Source: an uncultured Collinsella sp. (GTDB lineage Bacteria > Actinomycetota > Coriobacteriia > Coriobacteriales > Coriobacteriaceae). Taken from it: a stretch of DNA of 64,000 bases. Location of the stretch: NCBI GenBank assembly GCA_902464495.1, contig CABQJK010000009.1, positions 1 through 64,000 of the forward strand. The letters are read 5' to 3'. Made by a program: the position numbers and the translations under genes. Below the pieces are notes generated by a model. That model was not told the DNA's origin. It worked only from the letters and a program-made list of their open reading frames with translations, and did not search any database. Positions 59,642 through 64,000 of this stretch are shown here, one piece after another (position 1 is the stretch's first letter; each line of letters opens with the position of its first letter).

Positions 59642-61522
59642 CTAAATCGTGGGAAACGCGACGACGTCGGCAGGGCGTGCCAGCGTTTCGGCAATACGGT
59701 CCTGCACCTCGAGCAGGCAGTCGAGCAGTAGCGGGTTAAACTCACCGCACTTGCCGTCCAGAATCATCTGAATCGCTTCCTGGTGCGGGATGGCGTCCTT
59801 GTACACGCGCACGCTCGTGAGCGCATCGTATACGTCGGCCACCGAGACCACCTGCGCGGCAATGGGAATGTCGTCGCCCTTAAGGCCGTCGGGATAGCCC
59901 TTGCCGTCCCAACGCTCGTGGTGCCAGCGCGCGATCTGGTATGCGTACTCCAACAAGGAATTGCCGGCATGCTGACGGCCCAACTCAAGCAGCATATCTG
60001 CGCCGAGGGTGGTGTGGGTCTTCATAATCTCGAACTCCTCGGACGTCAGGCGTCCGGGCTTGTTGAGAATCGCATCGTCGATTGACATCTTGCCGATATC
60101 GTGCAGCGCCGAGGCCATAGCGATCGTGGAACGCTGCTCGTTGTCGAGCGGAAACTTGTCGCTGCGATGCACCAGGCAGCCCAACAGCAGCTCGGTCAGC
60201 TTTTCGATATGCGTGACGTGCAGGCCGCTCTCGCCGTTGCGGAGCTCCATGACGCCGGCCATAATATCGATCAGCATGCGGCTGTTCTTGACGCGCTCGT
60301 TGTACTGCTGAGACAGCAAGCTCGTCAGGCGACGCTGCTTGGCATACAGGCGGATGGTGTTACTCACGCGGCGGCGCACGACGCGCGCATTAAACGGACG
60401 GTTGATGTAATCCGATGCACCCAGCTCGTAGGCGCGCAGCACCACGTCGTCGGAATCTTCGCTCGAAATCATAATGACGGGCAGGTTATCGGCGGCAGAT
60501 CGACGTGACAGATCGCCCAGCACCTCAAAGCCGTTCATGCCCGGCATGATGATGTCGAGCAGCACAAGCGATAGCTCATCGCCGTAGCGGTCGACCATAT
60601 CGAGCGCCGCGCGGCCGTTGTCAGCCTCCAGGACGTGATACTCGTCCTTGAGCATCTCGTTGAGGATGACACGGTTCATCTCGGAGTCATCGACAATAAG
60701 GATCGAGGGCTTTTGGCTTTGGAAAGTCGCGATTGCGTCGTTGTCGGTCACGACCGTACCGGGCTTTGCCTTGGCGTGGCTCAAAAGCTGAACCGCGCGG
60801 CTTACGCCCTCATCGACCGTCTCGCCGTTAATGCGAACGCCGCCCACACACGCTGACAAGCTGACGCGCTCATGGCCCGGGACGATCGTGGCATGAACGG
60901 CATCGGATACATGGCGCAGGCGACGCGCAAAGTCATCGGAGGGGATATTGGGCATGACGGCCACGAACTTGTCGCAGCCAAGGCGCACAAGCTCGTCAGT
61001 CGAGCGAATGCTGCCGCGAATGGCCGCCGCCACAGCACCGAGCGCAAGGTCGCCGGCATGACGACCACAGGTATCGTTGAAGACCCTAAAATCATCGAGG
61101 TCGATCATCGCAACGCCGGCATTCATGCGGGCACTACGAAGCTTTTCCTCGTAATATCGACGATTATGCACGCTCGTCAGCACATCGGTGTAGACAAGGT
61201 CCTCTTCTGCGGCCTCTTGTTCATCGATAGGGCGCACCATCAGCAAAACGTGAGGCTCGCCCTCGACCGTCAAAGAGCGCACACGGGCACGGTACTCAAC
61301 GCCGTCGCTGAGCAGCCGCTCCGATATCTCATCGGAGCTTGCCATGGCCTCAAGACTTGACTGGCGCAGGCAAGGGCACCGATCGCCAGCGAGCAGGCAG
61401 TTGCGGTCACTCTTGACCTGATCGGCCGACAGCAAACGCACCACGGGGTAGGTCTTCGCGACACGGGCGACCTCGGCGGCAGCCTCCTCGTCGGTTAGAT
61501 TGGCCTCGTGATTATTGAGCAT
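59642..61522 (-). CDS. GGDEF-REC-HD-GYP hybrid response regulator
   Basis: Protein of 626 residues. Residues 1-110 are a PAS-like sensor region with cysteines (RCPCLRQS). A GGDEF domain (about 110-270; DVLTSVHNRRYYEE, DLDDFRVFND) has the active motif as GCDKF rather than GGDEF, so cyclase activity is doubtful. A receiver follows (about 275-395; ILIVDDSEMNR, phospho-acceptor in VLLDIIMPG). The C-terminal HD-GYP domain is intact (ALHDIGKMS, HHERWDGKGYPDGL), a c-di-GMP phosphodiesterase. The HPt gene lies directly downstream. Confidence 0.9.
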   Translation of the reverse strand: MLNNHEANLTDEEAAAEVARVAKTYPVVRLLSADQVKSDRNCLLAGDRCPCLRQSSLEAMASSDEISERLLSDGVEYRARVRSLTVEGEPHVLLMVRPIDEQEAAEEDLVYTDVLTSVHNRRYYEEKLRSARMNAGVAMIDLDDFRVFNDTCGRHAGDLALGAVAAAIRGSIRSTDELVRLGCDKFVAVMPNIPSDDFARRLRHVSDAVHATIVPGHERVSLSACVGGVRINGETVDEGVSRAVQLLSHAKAKPGTVVTDNDAIATFQSQKPSILIVDDSEMNRVILNEMLKDEYHVLEADNGRAALDMVDRYGDELSLVLLDIIMPGMNGFEVLGDLSRRSAADNLPVIMISSEDSDDVVLRAYELGASDYINRPFNARVVRRRVSNTIRLYAKQRRLTSLLSQQYNERVKNSRMLIDIMAGVMELRNGESGLHVTHIEKLTELLLGCLVHRSDKFPLDNEQRSTIAMASALHDIGKMSIDDAILNKPGRLTSEEFEIMKTHTTLGADMLLELGRQHAGNSLLEYAYQIARWHHERWDGKGYPDGLKGDDIPIAAQVVSVADVYDALTSVRVYKDAIPHQEAIQMILDGKCGEFNPLLLDCLLEVQDRIAETLARPADVVAFPTI

Positions 61523-61708
61523 ATGGGGCCCTTTCGATAGTTTCGCATGGTAGCGGTGGGTTCCAAATGCTACAAGGGTAACACCTTGTCGATGCAGGTA
61601 AGTACGTGAATGCTGCTACATTTTTATGAGTTGGCAGACGGCGCGATTGAAACCGCAGACGTGAGGTTTTGAGCACATTTGTTAATACGGCCGAAACGTT
61701 TGCGGATG

Positions 61709-62506
61709 CTAGAGCCCCAGGATGCCACGGACAGCCCGGGCAGCCGCTGCCGGGCGATCGCGCAGACCGTTATGCGCGCCCGGGATCGTCACGAGAAGAC
61801 AATCGAGATATTCGGCAGCCGCTCGCGTACCAGCCTCGCGGGGCGTGCCAATCGAGAGCTCGCCCAGGAGCACGGCGGCCACCGTTTTTGACGCGCGAAC
61901 GCTATCCCAATCGGGAACGCAGGTCATAGTAATCCCGTATTCGTTTGCCATGAAACTGCGGCCGTTGCGCAGGGCATGCTTGGCTTCTGCCTCGGTTAAC
62001 TTGGGGGCCTCGGGGTCCGAATCGCCGATGGCGCCCAGGAAGGCCCGTAATGCCCTGGAGACCTTTCCCGCGGCGATCATCTCGAGCAAAACCGGGGCCG
62101 CGCCCAGGCCGGCACCCTCATCCGTCACGGCGGGTTCATGCAGAATCGCACGCGAGATTATGTCGGGGTTTGCACGGAGAAGCTCCAGGGTCACCAGCGT
62201 ACCGGCACTGTGCGCGAGCACGTTTGCCGGAGCGCCAATATGCTCGATAACGGCCTGCAGGTCGGCGGCCTGGGCGGCGAGGTCGTAGCGTCCGTCTACA
62301 GCGTCGCCGCTCTCGCCGCAACCGCGGCGGTCGTAGGTAATTACGCGATAGTCGCGGCTGAGCTCGCGGCCGATGCCGTCAAAAAAGACACCGTCGACGC
62401 AGGCACCGTGCACGCATACCAGAGCAGGCGCATCGGACGGCACGTCCGGGCCGGCATACTCGCGACAGGCAATCGCGGTGCCCGCATTCTCAACCGTAAA
62501 ATCCAT
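61709..62506 (-). CDS. alpha/beta hydrolase
   Basis: Hydrolase of 265 residues. VCVHGACVDGVFF is the oxyanion HG segment, LAHSAGTLV the nucleophile serine elbow, YDRRGCGESGD the typical loop. The active-site histidine is likely in IPGAHNGLRDRP near the C-terminus. Substrate unknown. 62507-62629 is the intergenic gap to the ATPase gene with nothing recognised. Confidence 0.85.
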   Translation of the reverse strand: MDFTVENAGTAIACREYAGPDVPSDAPALVCVHGACVDGVFFDGIGRELSRDYRVITYDRRGCGESGDAVDGRYDLAAQAADLQAVIEHIGAPANVLAHSAGTLVTLELLRANPDIISRAILHEPAVTDEGAGLGAAPVLLEMIAAGKVSRALRAFLGAIGDSDPEAPKLTEAEAKHALRNGRSFMANEYGITMTCVPDWDSVRASKTVAAVLLGELSIGTPREAGTRAAAEYLDCLLVTIPGAHNGLRDRPAAAARAVRGILGL

Positions 62507-62629
62507 GTTGTGGTCCTATCGTCAACGCTGTCCGGCCGCGTCAAGGTGTGGCTTGGCTGTTTTGGCGTCATTTGTACAGAAACGAACGCGTTTACTCTAC
62601 CCGTCTGGCGCCCTTTACTTGCAGCACAA

Positions 62630-63982
62630 TTAGTCAATCAGCCATTTCCAAGCAGGAACCACTCGAATGATTCCCGATTGGGTTTCAATCGCATCTTCGG
62701 TATCCATTGTTACGATAGCCGATTCATCGATGCCGTATTTGGACATGGCCGCCGTAAGGGCTGACACCTCACGCTGCAGCGTCTTGGGATTCGTTATCTC
62801 CGTGCTCACCTGAATCAACTGATACGCATCACCGAGTAGGGCATCCCCCATCACAAAATCGATCTCATGAGATTTCTTCTCGTGCTCAAACGTCAGTCGG
62901 GCAAGAGAGCCCGTGCGCGCGACCGGTGCTAGACGACGGAGCCTATTGAACACCGCTGTCTCCAGCCGCTGGCCCACTTCCTTGCTTGCCGCTTTTGAGA
63001 ACGCAGCAAACATTCCCGGATCGACCGAATAAACCTTTGAGCTAGAACGAGGGTTATCGGCAAGCGCTCGGTTCAAATCACCCAAAGAAAAGACTAAATA
63101 AGCCTCCTCGTAATACGACAGCAGGCTTGACAGCGTCTCTCGTGATGTCGAGACTCCCCGACTTTTTAACTCGTGCGCGATCTTATTCACAGAGAGCTCG
63201 CGTCCAGACGAGGCGAGGCACCTGGTGAGGAAGCTCACCGCGACTTGCGGCATTCGCAGGTTATATCGCTCGATCACGTCCATCGCCGCCGTGCGGTACG
63301 CGTACTCTTGCATGAGTATCATGCCGTCGGCGGCGGGCAATTTGAGCGCTGCGATGTAACCGCCACGAAGTAGATAATCATTAAGCGCATTTCGCAGCAC
63401 AGCTGCGTCAGTCGATGAAAACCCATCGGAAGCGCTGACGGATTGTCCCGTCGACCAACGAACGAACTCAGCAAAACTCAATGGGAAAAGCTCTTTGGAA
63501 ATCGAGCGGCCCCTGAACTCCGAGGCAAGCTCAGCCGACAGCATCTTTGATGAGGAACCCGTGACGTAGACCGTTGCTTCAGTTGAATCGATAACACGCC
63601 TCAAGAAAAGGCTCCAGTCGGGAACTTCTTGAATCTCATCGAAAAAGAGAAAGCACCCTTCTTCCTTTGCCGTAGGACGCATGGCAAAGAACGTATCGAG
63701 CACATCGGAAAGCAGCGCCACCGAATACGGCTTGAGACGCTCGTCTTCAAAGTTGAAGTACAGAATATTCTGAGGGTTATAGCCCGCCGCAACAATGTCG
63801 TGCATCTCTTGAAAAAGACGGAACGTCTTGCCACACCGGCGCGTACCCACAAGCACCTGTGCAAGGTTGTTGCGCGCAGGCTTTTGAATGGGAAGGAGCT
63901 TAAGATCGCGATTGAAAACCTCTGGTATACCGAGCTTCTCAAAGTCAAGAATTTTCTCCTCCACCAATGAGTTAAACGGCAT
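62630..63982 (-). CDS. AAA ATPase with DUF4143 domain
   Basis: Protein of 450 residues. QVLVGTRRCGKTFRLFQ is Walker A and FLFFDEIQEVPDWSLF Walker B, with VYVTGSSSKMLS as sensor, typical of AAA_14. The C-terminal half has the DUF4143 segment (SFAEFVRWST, DYLLRGGYIAAL, and EIDFVMGDALLGDAYQLIQV with the acidic residues of a PD-(D/E)xK-like fold). Members are common and of unknown role. The frame is complete within the window. Confidence 0.85.
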   Translation of the reverse strand: MPFNSLVEEKILDFEKLGIPEVFNRDLKLLPIQKPARNNLAQVLVGTRRCGKTFRLFQEMHDIVAAGYNPQNILYFNFEDERLKPYSVALLSDVLDTFFAMRPTAKEEGCFLFFDEIQEVPDWSLFLRRVIDSTEATVYVTGSSSKMLSAELASEFRGRSISKELFPLSFAEFVRWSTGQSVSASDGFSSTDAAVLRNALNDYLLRGGYIAALKLPAADGMILMQEYAYRTAAMDVIERYNLRMPQVAVSFLTRCLASSGRELSVNKIAHELKSRGVSTSRETLSSLLSYYEEAYLVFSLGDLNRALADNPRSSSKVYSVDPGMFAAFSKAASKEVGQRLETAVFNRLRRLAPVARTGSLARLTFEHEKKSHEIDFVMGDALLGDAYQLIQVSTEITNPKTLQREVSALTAAMSKYGIDESAIVTMDTEDAIETQSGIIRVVPAWKWLID

Positions 63983-64000
63983 GGCGACTCCAAATCTTGC

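Overview
The window looks like a chromosomal segment of a high-GC anaerobic gut Coriobacteriia, most likely Collinsella. That assignment is an inference from recognised gene content: an ECF riboflavin importer, a giant fused acyl-CoA dehydratase activase, an aryl-sulfotransferase remnant, a DUF389 protein, an OPT transporter, a GroEL ending in GGGMY, and a dense set of short palindromic intergenic repeats. No rRNA, tRNA or CRISPR array was seen. Most genes lie on the minus strand.

Region by region. 0.4-5.4 kb is an arginine operon argC-argJ-argB-argD (minus strand) with an 11-bp inverted repeat resembling paired ArgR half sites upstream. 5.5-6.5 kb holds two tandem PNPOx-like flavoprotein paralogues. 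6.5-10.0 kb is a complete riboflavin ECF importer (RibU, a fused double ATPase, EcfT) under an FMN riboswitch. 10.2-11.9 kb is a very GC-rich IS110-type element whose transposase carries an XRE-like C-terminus and which lies between perfect 37-bp inverted repeats. Then come groS-groL, a repeat-packed gene-free stretch (14.1-14.9 kb), divergent amidohydrolase and M20 peptidase genes, a zinc-ribbon membrane protein and a YitT protein. 21-22.4 kb is the amaP-DUF2273-asp23 envelope-stress operon, followed by yebC, a large DUF6020-like membrane protein, lgt, nfu, comEB, coaX, an OPT transporter and the DUF389 protein.

32-40 kb holds a small secreted or membrane hypothetical protein, a truncated aryl-sulfotransferase, a 3-hydroxyacyl-CoA dehydrogenase, the 1593-residue CoA-dehydratase activase and its TetR regulator. 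40.1-40.8 kb has no annotated-size gene but contains what I consider the best candidate for an undescribed system. It encodes a 41-residue membrane peptide with a basic tail, translated from an mRNA whose ribosome site is folded away. A short antisense RNA with its own promoter converges on it at a shared terminator hairpin. This is a type I toxin-antitoxin layout.

40.8-55.5 kb carries a HAD phosphatase with a 20-bp hairpin over its ribosome site, a TetR/MFS efflux pair with two operators, amt-glnK, a CmpB-type membrane protein with an HD protein, dxs, an iron alcohol dehydrogenase, a complete polar amino-acid ABC importer with a Tat-type lipoprotein, and a class I glutamine amidotransferase. 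55.5-59.0 kb is a three-gene ABC exporter next to an XRE-DUF2975 regulator pair with related operator-like dyads. The end has an HPt protein with a GGDEF-REC-HD-GYP hybrid, an alpha/beta hydrolase and a DUF4143-type AAA ATPase.

The intergenic space carries several families of hairpin repeats in multiple copies, one with compensatory base changes. These are described individually.
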